NCBI GenBank assembly: GCA_034664125.1
Contig: JAXDIG010000005.1
Span: 1-64,000 of the forward strand
From: JACVRW01 sp034664125
GTDB lineage: Bacteria; Actinomycetota; Thermoleophilia; Solirubrobacterales; Thermoleophilaceae
Direction of reading: 5' to 3'
DNA length: 64,000 nt
This document shows, in pieces, positions 31,140 through 39,030 of the stretch. Each line of letters opens with the position of its first letter. Positions within the stretch are counted from its first letter, which is position 1. Position numbers and translations under genes: made by a program. The notes under the pieces were generated by a model. It saw only the letters and a list, made by a program, of their open reading frames with translations. It had not been told where the DNA came from and did not search any database.

Positions 31140-33752
31140 TCAGGCGGCGTCGCGCGCGTCGTGCGGCTCGCCGGGCGCGTCCTGCTCCTCGCCGGGCGCG
31201 TCCTGGTCGTCCTCGTCGCTGTCGTCGCCCGGGGCGTCGTCGTCCGGGGCGTCGTCGTCGTCCGGGAAGTCCGGCTCGTCCTCGTCCGGCCCCTCGTCCG
31301 GCGGCGATTCGGGCTCTTGCGCCTCCCGCGCCTTCACGCGGGTCACGGCGACCTCGGCGCCCTCCGCGGCTCCGGCGTCTCCGCCGCCCTTCTTGCGGCG
31401 CCGGCGGCCACCGCGGCGGCGCTTGCCCTTCGGGAAGTTCTTCAGCAGCTCGCGGGCCAGCGCGCTCGGCTTGCGCGCCATCCGCATGCGCGCTCCGTCC
31501 AGCACCTGCTGGGCCTCGGGCGTGTGCGCCAGCGCGGCCGCCAGCAACGCCGCCGACAGCCGCCGGTCGTGCTTGCGCGCCGCCTGCACCAGCCGCCGCG
31601 CGTTGCGCGCGTGTGCGGCACCCGCCGAGTTCACCAGCAGCCCGAGCAGGCGCTTGGTTTCCGGCCAGCGCTGCACCGCGTACTCCTCGTGCACCTCGCG
31701 CGAGTACTCGGCCAGGTGCCAGAGCCAGCGGGCGGCCTGGTCGCGGCGCCCGATCTGCTTTTCGGTCAGCGCCTGCAGCAGCACCTTGACGCCCTCGCGG
31801 CGCTCGTCGCGCGACCAGCTGCCGACGATCTCGACGGCGTCGTCGAACGCCTCCGGATCGCGCAGGCTGCCGACCTCTCCGAGCGCCCGCACACGCAGTT
31901 GCGTGTTGCGGTTGCGTCGCAGGCAGGTGACCAGGAACAGCCGCCGCAGCTCGCCGGTCGAGTCGAAGTGCAGCATCGCCTTCGCCCGGCGCCAGTTGTT
32001 GGACGCAACGCGCGCCCCGGCCAGCATCGCCCAGGCCTGCTGCTCGCCCCAGCTCAGGTGCTCCACGGCTATGCGCCACAGCTCGCGCTCGAACACCTGC
32101 GCGCGCCGCTCCGGATCGGCGGTCACAGGCACGACCCGCCGCTCCACGCGCAGCCGCCGGCCGCGGCCGCGCCGCACCGGCCCGACGACGATCGCGCCGC
32201 CCCGGTACACGTCGCGGTCGAGCAGCGAGTGCAGCGTCACGACGGGGTCGTCGTTGGGCGTCGCCGGGTGGACGAAGTCCACGACGATGCCGGCTTCCTT
32301 GCCGGGCGTACGGCGCGTCACGCGGCCCACGCGCTGCTGGTAGATCCGCTTCGACGCGGTCGGCGCGAGGTGCATGCAGACCGTGGCCCGCGGCGAGTTC
32401 CAGCCCTCGGCGAGCAGCTGCGCGTTCACCAGCACGTCGATCTCGCCGCGCTCGTACGCGGCCAGGATGCGGGTCAGCTCGCGCTTGGGTGTCTCGCCGG
32501 AGACGGCCTTCGCCTTCATCCCGGCGTCCTGGAACGCCTTGGCCACGTTGTGCGCGTGCTTGACGCCCGCGGAGTAGACGACCCCCGGGACGTCCTTGAA
32601 GCGCGTCTTGTAGAGGTCGGCGACCGCCATGTTGAACGGCGTCTGGTCGAGCAGCGCGGCCAGCTCTTCCTGGTCGAAGTCCTGGTCCACCTCGCCGCGC
32701 CGCAGCGGAACATTCGCGATCGAGCGCACGCCCACCCCGGGCGGGATGCGCACGCTGCGCAGCGGCGCGATCACGCCGCGCCGGGCGGCCTGGGCGAGGT
32801 CGAAGCGCGACGTCTGCGTGGGGAACAGATCGGTCACGTGCCGGGCTATCAGGGCGCCCGTCGCGGTCATGCCGATGAACACGGGTCCCAGCCACTTGCG
32901 AATCGCGGCGCTGGTCTTCTCGCCCAGCGCGGTGTGCGCCTCGTCGCAGATGACGATCGTGTAGGCGTCCGAAACCTTGCCGGCGTTGCGTACGAACCAC
33001 TGGTACGTCTCGACCGTCACCTGCCCACCCGCCGGTGGCTCGCCGCCGCTCGACTTCAGCTGCGGCCCGGCGATGCGGTCGCGGTACCCGCGCGAGCGCA
33101 GCTCGCCCAGGAACTGGTCGACCAGGTTGCGCCGGTGGGTGAGGATCAGGATCCCGCCGGTGCGCGAGGCCTCGACGAAGCCAAGCGCGGCGACGGTCTT
33201 GCCGGCCCCGGTGGCGTGCTCGAACCAGAAGCGGCGGGCGGCGCCGGCGTCCTCGACCGCCGCGTCGGCGGCGGCCTCCTCTTCGGCCTCCTCGGTCGGA
33301 TCCCAGTCGAGCGGCTCCTCGTCGGGCAGCTCGTCGCCCTCGATCTCGACCTCTCCGGTGGGCAGCTCCTCCGCCAGCGTGGCCTTGCCGTTGGCGCTCT
33401 TCGCCATCTGGAGCTCGGCGGTGAGCGCGATCAGCGTTCCCGAGAGGGCATCGACCTGGTGGGCGTTGAGAACGGTCCCGTCGGCCAGGTGCGGCTCCTC
33501 GTCGGAGAGCAGCCGCTCCAGGCCGAGCATCAGCGAGTAGGCGCGTCGCCACTCGACCGACGGCTCGCTGCGACCGGCCTCCATCTCGGCGAGCGCGTCC
33601 TCCAGCGCGGCGCGGCGAGCCGTGCCTACGGCCAGCGCCTGCGCCGGATCCTCTCCGGGCAGCACGAAGCTCTCGCGCGCAAACTCTTCGGCGCGCGAGA
33701 GGACATCGCCCGTAAAGGGCGCGTCAGCGAAGGCAGAGCTTGTCTCAGCCAC
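31140..33752 (-). CDS. SF2 DEAD/DEAH-box helicase with charged C-terminal tail
   Basis: 870-residue helicase. N-terminal helical region (1-125), an acidic linker, then the motor: Walker A ATGAGKTVAAL (180), DEAH box CDEAHTAL (about 269-276), motif III MTATG (about 295), and motif VI QQRVGRVTRR. Residues about 560-780 are helical with repeated Arg-rich helices, resembling a HEAT-like array. The tail has a basic stretch (KRRRGGRRRRKKGGG) followed by about 60 residues made mostly of Asp, Glu, Pro and Gly. The motor resembles the Res subunit of type III restriction enzymes, but no nuclease or methyltransferase is nearby. GTG start; its substrate (DNA or RNA) is unknown. Confidence 0.85.
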   Translation of the reverse strand: MAETSSAFADAPFTGDVLSRAEEFARESFVLPGEDPAQALAVGTARRAALEDALAEMEAGRSEPSVEWRRAYSLMLGLERLLSDEEPHLADGTVLNAHQVDALSGTLIALTAELQMAKSANGKATLAEELPTGEVEIEGDELPDEEPLDWDPTEEAEEEAAADAAVEDAGAARRFWFEHATGAGKTVAALGFVEASRTGGILILTHRRNLVDQFLGELRSRGYRDRIAGPQLKSSGGEPPAGGQVTVETYQWFVRNAGKVSDAYTIVICDEAHTALGEKTSAAIRKWLGPVFIGMTATGALIARHVTDLFPTQTSRFDLAQAARRGVIAPLRSVRIPPGVGVRSIANVPLRRGEVDQDFDQEELAALLDQTPFNMAVADLYKTRFKDVPGVVYSAGVKHAHNVAKAFQDAGMKAKAVSGETPKRELTRILAAYERGEIDVLVNAQLLAEGWNSPRATVCMHLAPTASKRIYQQRVGRVTRRTPGKEAGIVVDFVHPATPNDDPVVTLHSLLDRDVYRGGAIVVGPVRRGRGRRLRVERRVVPVTADPERRAQVFERELWRIAVEHLSWGEQQAWAMLAGARVASNNWRRAKAMLHFDSTGELRRLFLVTCLRRNRNTQLRVRALGEVGSLRDPEAFDDAVEIVGSWSRDERREGVKVLLQALTEKQIGRRDQAARWLWHLAEYSREVHEEYAVQRWPETKRLLGLLVNSAGAAHARNARRLVQAARKHDRRLSAALLAAALAHTPEAQQVLDGARMRMARKPSALARELLKNFPKGKRRRGGRRRRKKGGGDAGAAEGAEVAVTRVKAREAQEPESPPDEGPDEDEPDFPDDDDAPDDDAPGDDSDEDDQDAPGEEQDAPGEPHDARDAA

Positions 33753-33942
33753 GTTCGGCGTACTCGTGATGGGAAAGGGGCTGGGGCCGGGCTGGCCGTC
33801 AGTGAGTCAGCAGGGTCCCGCCCGTAGTGCCTGCCGCTCAAGAGAGTCCCGCGAGCGTCAGGCGTGCCGGTCCGATGGGGACGGTCGGCGTTGTTCTATT
33901 ACAGCACACGAAAGCCGAAATGGCTCTGCCAAGCTTCCCCTC

Positions 33943-34431
33943 GTGCGCCGCCTCGTCATCGCCGTCGTCGGGCTGCTGCTGGTCGCGGGCTGCGGCTCGG
34001 ATGGGGGCTCGAAGCCCGCTCCGGGTCCTGACCCGTTCATCGACGGCGGCCGCACCGCCTTCGAGGCGTTCGTCAAGAAGCAGCGTGGCCACCCGGTCGT
34101 CGTGAACAAGTGGGCATCGTGGTGCGGCCCCTGCCGCGCGGAGTTCCCGTATTTCCGCGACCAGGCCCGCAAGCGCGGCAAGAGCGTCGTCTTCATCGGG
34201 GTCAACTCCAACGACAACGACGGCGACGCGCGCGACTTCCTCGCGGACAACCCGGTTCCGTACAGGCACTTCGCGGACCCGAAGCTCGAGGTGGCGGCCG
34301 CGTTCAACGGCGTTCAGGCGTTCCCGACGACGGCCTTCTACGACAAGAAGGGCGAGCTGGCCTTCGTTCACCAGGGTGGGTACCAGTCCGAGGATCAGCT
34401 CGTGGAGGACATTGACCGCTACGCTCGCTGA
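33943..34431 (+). CDS. TlpA-like thioredoxin-fold lipoprotein
   Basis: 162 residues. GTG at 33943 gives a short basic lead and hydrophobic stretch ending in a lipobox (LLLVAGC), so it is a membrane-anchored, externally facing lipoprotein. The thioredoxin fold has the active site WASWCGPCRAEFP and the cis-Pro in FPTTAFYDKKG. Such proteins reduce or transfer disulphides, including for cytochrome c maturation, and the ccm genes are in this window. The frame stays open far upstream, but that is antisense to the helicase. The 190-nt gap before it shows a locally AT-rich TTGTTCTATTACAGCAC at about 33890-33906. Confidence 0.85.
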   Translation: MRRLVIAVVGLLLVAGCGSDGGSKPAPGPDPFIDGGRTAFEAFVKKQRGHPVVVNKWASWCGPCRAEFPYFRDQARKRGKSVVFIGVNSNDNDGDARDFLADNPVPYRHFADPKLEVAAAFNGVQAFPTTAFYDKKGELAFVHQGGYQSEDQLVEDIDRYAR

Positions 34432-34434
34432 CCT

Positions 34435-34878
34435 CTGGATGTAAGGCCCGCACAGAGCGACTCAGAGATCGCCGCCGCGCTAGAGCTGCGCGAGCGGGTG
34501 TTCAGCCGCGAGCAGGGAGTCTCGATCGCCGCCGACAGGGACGGCCGCGACCGCGAGTCGACGCACCTGGTGGCCGTCGACGGCGACCGCGTGATCGGCA
34601 CCTGCAGGCTGCTGTTCCGCGCCAACGTGGCGAGGCTGGGGCGGCTCGCGGTCGATCCCGACCGGCGCGGCGAGGGCATCGCTGCCGCGCTGCTCGCCCT
34701 GGCCGAGCGAGTGGCGCTCGAGCAGGGCGCCGGCGACATTTCGCTGCACGCGCAGACCTACGCCCGGCGGCTCTACCTGGACGCCGGGTACGAGGAGCGC
34801 GGCCCGGAGTTCGTCGAGGAGGGCATCGAGCACGTGGCTATGGGCAAGCGGCTGGACCCGAGCCGGGCGGGACCGTGA
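34435..34878 (+). CDS. GNAT-family N-acetyltransferase
   Basis: 147 residues, transfers an acetyl group from acetyl-CoA. The acetyl-CoA site is LAVDPDRRGEGIAAALLALA (R-x-x-G-x-A/G type). The ordinary start GTG at 34498 would remove the first strand and helix; the upstream codons in the same frame read L-DVRPAQSDSEIAAALELRE, a normal GNAT N-terminus, and the only start-like codon there is CTG at 34435, 3 nt after the preceding stop. I infer a CTG start with coupled translation. The 3' end overlaps galT as GTGA. Confidence 0.82.
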   Translation: MDVRPAQSDSEIAAALELRERVFSREQGVSIAADRDGRDRESTHLVAVDGDRVIGTCRLLFRANVARLGRLAVDPDRRGEGIAAALLALAERVALEQGAGDISLHAQTYARRLYLDAGYEERGPEFVEEGIEHVAMGKRLDPSRAGP

Positions 34879-35864
34879 GCCCGGAGCTGCGCATCGACCC
34901 GCTGAGCGGATTGCGCGTGATCGTGGCCGGCGAGCGCGGCGCGCGGCCCGGAGCGTTCCTGGACGTGCCGCCGCGCGAGCCGATCGATCCCGAGGGCGAC
35001 CCGTTCGCCGCCGGGCACGAGGACCGCACCCCGCCCGAGGTGTACCGCCTGGCGGACGAGGGCGGGGGCTGGAAGGTGCGAGTGGTGCCGAACCTCTATC
35101 CGGCGCTGTCGCCCGGTGAGGCCGGACCCGGGGAGGACCCACTGGCCGGCGGCCGCGGCGAGCCGGACCTGTTCGCCTCCCAGCCCGCGTTCGGCGATCA
35201 CGAGGTGATCGTCAACGCGCCCGACCCGGTCCACTCGCTGGCCGAGGTTTCGCCCGAGCAGGTGGAGGCAGCCATGTCGGTGTGGCGCGAGCGCATGCGC
35301 GCGCACTCGGACTCCGCCTACGTGCACCTCATTGTCAACGAGGGCAAGGAGGCCGGCGCCTCGCTTCCGCACACCCACGCCCAGCTGTACGCGCTGCCGT
35401 TCGTGCCCGCCGCGGTCGCGCGCGAACGCGAGCGCTTCACGGCGTACTCCGACCGCACGCAGGGCCGCAACCTGCTCGAGGACGTGGTGCAGGAGGAGGT
35501 GCGCAGGCGCGATCGCGTCTTCGCCATCGACGACGAGGCCGTCGCGCTCTGCCCCTTCGGCGCGCGGGTGCCGTTCCACTTCCAGATCGTGCCGCGCCGC
35601 CCGGCGGCGCGCTTCTCCGACGACGGCCCGCTGGCCGCTCACCTCCTGCACGAGTCGCTCACCCGGCTGGGGGCGGTGCTCGGCGAGCTGCCCCCGCTCA
35701 ACATGTGGGTGCGCACGGCCCCGCGGGACGCCGAGCGCTTCTGCTGGCGCATCGAGGTGATGCCGCGACTCGCCCAGCTCGCCGGCCTGGAGATCGGCAC
35801 CGGCGTGCACCTGAACGTGCTTGCGCCCGAGGACGCCGCGGAACGGCTGCGCGGCGCCGGCTGA
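34875..35864 (+). CDS. galactose-1-phosphate uridylyltransferase-like protein (HIT superfamily)
   Basis: 329 residues in the GalT/HIT fold. SLPHTHAQLYALPFVP (about residues 161-176) carries the HxHxQ active site, with FGDHEVIVNAPDPVHSLAE and ARVPFHFQIVPRRPAARFSD as further GalT-like blocks. It may exchange UMP between UDP-glucose and galactose-1-phosphate, or be a related nucleotidyltransferase; no gal operon genes adjoin it. GTG start overlapping the acetyltransferase stop. Confidence 0.8.
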   Translation: MSPELRIDPLSGLRVIVAGERGARPGAFLDVPPREPIDPEGDPFAAGHEDRTPPEVYRLADEGGGWKVRVVPNLYPALSPGEAGPGEDPLAGGRGEPDLFASQPAFGDHEVIVNAPDPVHSLAEVSPEQVEAAMSVWRERMRAHSDSAYVHLIVNEGKEAGASLPHTHAQLYALPFVPAAVARERERFTAYSDRTQGRNLLEDVVQEEVRRRDRVFAIDDEAVALCPFGARVPFHFQIVPRRPAARFSDDGPLAAHLLHESLTRLGAVLGELPPLNMWVRTAPRDAERFCWRIEVMPRLAQLAGLEIGTGVHLNVLAPEDAAERLRGAG

Positions 35865-35897
35865 CGACTGACGCCGTCTAGTAGGTTTCCGCCGCCG

Positions 35898-36494
35898 ATG
35901 CCGCCCGCTCCTCGCCAGGTGCCCATGTTCGCGGCCGAGCCGCCGCAGGAGCCGCTGCCCTACGGGCGCTGGGCGGAGGCGCTCGGCGCGCAGTTCGCCG
36001 CCGCCGCGCCGGAGGGGGTCGAGATCGAGGTCGCGGACATCGTCTGGTTCCCGGAGCGCACGTGGAACGGCCGCACCTACGTGCCGGCCAGCGCGCCGGT
36101 CGAGGAGGGCGAGGTGTTCGGCTACGTGTCCTACACCCGCGAGCACGAGGGCGCTCAGGCCGCGGACTTCCATGCCAGCGCGGACTTCACCGAGGAGACG
36201 GCCGAGCAGAACCGGGACTGGACGCTCGACCTGTCCGACGAGGAGATCGGCCAGTGGCGCGGCACCGAGGGCCGGCGCGGCGTGGTCACGCTGGTTTGGG
36301 GCGTGGCGCTCGTGCCGAACGGGGTCGTGGCCACCACCGAGCTCGGTCCCACGACGACGGATCAGTGCGAGCTCGTGGACGACCGCTTCACGCTCGTCTC
36401 GGTCGACGCATACACCGGCGACTACGTCGAGGTCCGCCTCTTCGGCGCCCGCGGAGCCGAGCTGGCCCGCGAGTCGCTGTACGAGGACGAGTAG
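35898..36494 (+). CDS. conserved-looking hypothetical protein
   Basis: 198 residues, soluble, acidic, no signal peptide or membrane segment. No function recognised. It begins MPPAPRQVPMFAAEPPQEP, then alternates strand-like segments (EIEVADIVWFPERTWNGRTY, VFGYVSYTRE, RRGVVTLVWGVALVPNG, DDRFTLVSVDAYTGDYVEVR), suggesting a beta-rich fold. Codon use matches its neighbours. TAGGTT lies 10 nt upstream. It sits between galT and thiI without overlap. Confidence 0.7.
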   Translation: MPPAPRQVPMFAAEPPQEPLPYGRWAEALGAQFAAAAPEGVEIEVADIVWFPERTWNGRTYVPASAPVEEGEVFGYVSYTREHEGAQAADFHASADFTEETAEQNRDWTLDLSDEEIGQWRGTEGRRGVVTLVWGVALVPNGVVATTELGPTTTDQCELVDDRFTLVSVDAYTGDYVEVRLFGARGAELARESLYEDE

Positions 36495-36517
36495 CCCCAG
36501 TAACTTCCCTCTCGATC

Positions 36518-37735
36518 ATGGATCGATCGCGGCAGTGCGTGCTGCTCAAGTTCGGCGAGCTGGCTCTGAAGGGGCGCAACCGGCCGCGCTTCGTACGCGC
36601 GCTCGAACGCAACCTGCGCCGCGCGACGGCGGACCTCGGCCCTCTGGAGGTGCGCCACCGTGGGGGCGTGTTCATCCTCAGCGGCGACATGCCCCAGCAG
36701 GAGCTGGTGGAGCGCTGCCTGCGGCTGCCGGGCGTTAGCGTGGTGCAGCCCGCGCTGCGCTGCGAGCGCGACGCCACCGTGGCCGCCGACGCGGCGGTCG
36801 AGCTCCTGCACGACCGGCCCGGCCGCACGTTCGCCGTGCGCGCGACGAGGCGCGACAAGCGCTTCGCGCTGCGCTCGATCGAGCTGGCGCGGCTGCTCGG
36901 CGACGTGGTGCGCGTTCGCCTAGGGCTCGACGTGGACCTCTCCGATCCCGACCTCGAGCTGTTCGTGGAGGTGGATCACAAGGAGCTGCTCGTGTCGGTC
37001 GACCGCCTGCGTGGAGCGGGCGGGCTGCCGGTCGGTACGAGCGGGAGGGCGCTGGTGCTGCTCTCGGGAGGCCTGGACTCGCCTGTGGCCGCGTACCGGA
37101 TGATGAAGCGCGGCCTGCGCTGCGACTTCATCCACTTCTCCGGCCGCCCGTTCACGAGCCCGGAGTCGATCTACAAGGCCTACGCGCTGGTCGGGGAGCT
37201 CGACCGCTTCCAGGGCGACTCGCGCCTGTACGTGGTCACGTTCGGGCCGGCGCAGCGGCGGCTCGCGACCGCCGGGGCGGGGCGGCTGCAGGTGCTGTCG
37301 CAACGGCGGCTGATGGTGCGAGTGGCATCGGCCCTCGGGGAGCGCCTCGGTGCTGACGCGCTCGTGACCGGCGACTCGCTCGGCCAGGTCGCCTCCCAGA
37401 CGCTGCCCAACCTGGCGGTGGTGGAGGAGGCGGCGCAGCTGCCGCTGCTGCGGCCGCTGATCGATCGAGACAAGTCGGAGATCGTGGACGCCGCGCGGGC
37501 GCTCGGCACCTACGACATCTCGATCCTGCCCGACGAGGACTGCTGCCAGCTGTTCTCGTCGAAGCTGGCGTCGACGCGCGGGCACCCGGACGACCTGCGC
37601 CGTATCGAGCGCACAGCGGACGTGGAGGAGCTAGTGGAGCAACTGGCCGAGTCGGCGGAGCTGTTCCACCCGACGCTGGAGGACAGGGCCATGGCCTCCG
37701 CGGCAACGCTCGACTCGAAGCGCGCCGATGCATAA
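36518..37735 (+). CDS. thiI: tRNA 4-thiouridine synthase
   Basis: 405 residues. N-terminal ferredoxin-like and THUMP region (LLKFGELALKGRNRPRFVRA, RATRRDKRFALRSIEL), then the adenylating PP-loop LVLLSGGLDSPVAAYRMMKR and TGDSLGQVASQTLPNLAVV. It ends soon after DEDCCQLF, with no rhodanese domain, so sulphur must be handed over by another route. It thiolates U8 of tRNA and may also feed thiamine synthesis. TAACTT lies 11 nt upstream of the ATG. The stop is directly followed by the hairpin array. Confidence 0.92.
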   Translation: MDRSRQCVLLKFGELALKGRNRPRFVRALERNLRRATADLGPLEVRHRGGVFILSGDMPQQELVERCLRLPGVSVVQPALRCERDATVAADAAVELLHDRPGRTFAVRATRRDKRFALRSIELARLLGDVVRVRLGLDVDLSDPDLELFVEVDHKELLVSVDRLRGAGGLPVGTSGRALVLLSGGLDSPVAAYRMMKRGLRCDFIHFSGRPFTSPESIYKAYALVGELDRFQGDSRLYVVTFGPAQRRLATAGAGRLQVLSQRRLMVRVASALGERLGADALVTGDSLGQVASQTLPNLAVVEEAAQLPLLRPLIDRDKSEIVDAARALGTYDISILPDEDCCQLFSSKLASTRGHPDDLRRIERTADVEELVEQLAESAELFHPTLEDRAMASAATLDSKRADA

Positions 37736-37762
37736 AGAGATCCGCCAATCGGTGGATCTCTT
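37735..37762. repeat. tandem hairpin 1 of 3
   Basis: AAGAGATCCGCC (37735-37746) and GGTGGATCTCTT (37751-37762) form a 12-bp stem (one G-T pair) with loop AATC. It starts at the last base of the thiI stop codon. Same core (GATCCG) and loop length as the next two hairpins. Confidence 0.85.
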
Positions 37763-37788
37763 CGGGTAACGAGCGGGCACCAATATAC

Positions 37789-37816
37789 GAGAGATCCGTC
37801 GATCGACGGATCTTTC
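37789..37816. repeat. tandem hairpin 2 of 3
   Basis: GAGAGATCCGTC (37789-37800) and GACGGATCTTTC (37805-37816) form a 12-bp stem (one G-T pair) with loop GATC. The central 20 bp are a perfect palindrome. The sequence between hairpins 1 and 2 resembles that between 2 and 3 (both have GGT...TAA...GA...CCAATAT), so about 52 bp was duplicated. Confidence 0.85.
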
Positions 37817-37840
37817 TGGTGTAAGAAGCCAATATGTGAG

Positions 37841-37879
37841 AAATAGATCCGCCAAACGGCCGATCTATTTTGTTTTTTG
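37841..37879 (+). terminator. intrinsic terminator (tandem hairpin 3 of 3)
   Basis: AAATAGATCCGCC (37841-37853) and GGCCGATCTATTT (37858-37870) form a stem with one C-C mismatch and loop AAAC, followed by TGTTTTTTG. The U-tract makes this a rho-independent terminator for thiI, and the A-rich left arm gives a weak terminator in the other direction. Confidence 0.8.
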
Positions 37880-37957
37880 AGGCGCTTCTTACGGGCTCAC
37901 CACTGAATCAGAGGAGTCGCCGGCGCCATCGCGTTCTACTATACGAGCGTGGACATA

Positions 37958-38024
37958 GGGACAATACACACCGCACTTGTCCCGCCCCCCGTGTCTTCTT
38001 TGGGGTGTGAATGTCAGACACGGG
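37958..38024. repeat. pair of palindromes with GTCAGACA core, element D
   Basis: GGGACAA (37958-37964) pairs with TTGTCCC (37977-37983); just after, CCCGTGTCT (37988-37996) pairs with AGACACGGG (38016-38024). The second right arm lies in AATGTCAGACACGGGTTTGGG, which resembles the loop of copy A (AACGTCAGACAT...CCGTTTCGGGG). The preceding GGACATAGGGAC resembles the loop of element C. It occupies the leader region of the LuxR-type gene at 38105 and may influence its expression. Confidence 0.65.
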
Positions 38025-38104
38025 TTTGGGCTAGAGGACCACGACTCACAGTTCTCGAGTCTCACAAGCCGGCGCACCAGGAGAGGCCCGGCCAGGAGGG
38101 ATAG

Positions 38105-39028
38105 ATGTCGGTTCGATCAGTCAGGCCGCCCTTGGGCCGGACGCGAGTGGCGTCGTCCTCATGGGGCTTCGCCGCCGGCTCGGGCATGAGTCATGCGGAC
38201 GCGGCGGCCGTCGTGGCAATCAGCGCGGGAGTCATCGCCCTCCTCACGTTCGCCGACCCCAAACAGGCGCTCTGGTACCTGCTCGCCTTTCCGATCTGGA
38301 TCGTGGCCAAGGACCTGGGCGTGATGGCGGGCGCCGCGGCTGGCGTGTGCGCGCTCGTGTTCGTCGTCATCTTCGGCTCGGTTCTGGGGCCCCTCGGGTA
38401 CCTTGGCTGCGCGGCTGTCTTCCTCGGAACGATCGCAGCGGGCACTCGGGCAACGCGGTCGGACGGCAGCGAAGGGGCGACGCACCAAATGCCTCTACTG
38501 CGAGTGCTCACCGTCCGGCCTGAGGTCGCGCAGAGACTCGAGGCTCTGAGTCGACGCGAGCTCCAAGTCCTGGAGATGATCGCGACCGGCGCGAAGAACG
38601 CCGAGATCGCCGATCGGTTCGTGATCTCACAGAACACGGTCAAGTCTCACGTCAGCCGGATACTCCAGAAGCTGCCCGCCAGCAACCGCACGGAGGCGGC
38701 CTTTCGCTACATCGAGCTGTACGGGGCGCCCTCGTCCCCGGAGGGGCACTCGACAGCGGGAGGCGTCGCGATCCAGCAAGCGGATCGGATCACCGCGGCA
38801 AGCGCGATGAAGGCCGCGGTGTCGGCCTTGCGCCGAGACGACCGGCTGGTGCTGAGGTTGCAAGACGGTCGAGACCTGGAGGTCCCCCTGCCGCCGCAGA
38901 TACGCGATCGCGTGGACGTCGCAGCTTCCGCGATCGTCTACTTCGATCAACTCGATCGCGCGATCGGCTGGTACTTGCCTGACCAAGAGCTCGGCGTCGA
39001 CCTCCGGCACTGGGCGCCCGAGGAGTGA
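38105..39028 (+). CDS. membrane-tethered LuxR-type regulator
   Basis: 307 residues, with AGGAGG at 38094 five to seven bases before the ATG. Residues about 30-120 hold two or three membrane helices (AVVAISAGVIALLTFA, LWYLLAFPIWIVAKDL, GVCALVFVVIFGSVLG). A LuxR-type helix-turn-helix follows at about 145-205 (LSRRELQVLEMIATGAKNAE, QNTVKSHVSRILQKLP). The last 85 residues (AVSALRRDDRLVLRLQDGRD to the end) form an unassigned domain. There is no receiver domain, so it is not an ordinary response regulator. It faces the two-component operon with 2 nt between stops. G+C is lower than in the flanking genes. Target and signal unknown. Confidence 0.75.
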   Translation: MSVRSVRPPLGRTRVASSSWGFAAGSGMSHADAAAVVAISAGVIALLTFADPKQALWYLLAFPIWIVAKDLGVMAGAAAGVCALVFVVIFGSVLGPLGYLGCAAVFLGTIAAGTRATRSDGSEGATHQMPLLRVLTVRPEVAQRLEALSRRELQVLEMIATGAKNAEIADRFVISQNTVKSHVSRILQKLPASNRTEAAFRYIELYGAPSSPEGHSTAGGVAIQQADRITAASAMKAAVSALRRDDRLVLRLQDGRDLEVPLPPQIRDRVDVAASAIVYFDQLDRAIGWYLPDQELGVDLRHWAPEE

Positions 39029-39030
39029 AC

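Noticed and set aside
31320..33540. Other plus-strand frames across the helicase gene
   Set aside because: They are antisense shadows; helicase motifs in the minus frame are complete and in order.
31140..33752. Type III restriction system
   Set aside because: The motor resembles Res subunits, but no Mod methyltransferase or nuclease domain is present, so a restriction role is not supported.
37735..37879. Small CRISPR array
   Set aside because: The repeats are themselves hairpins of changing sequence and the spacers are related to each other; no cas genes are present.
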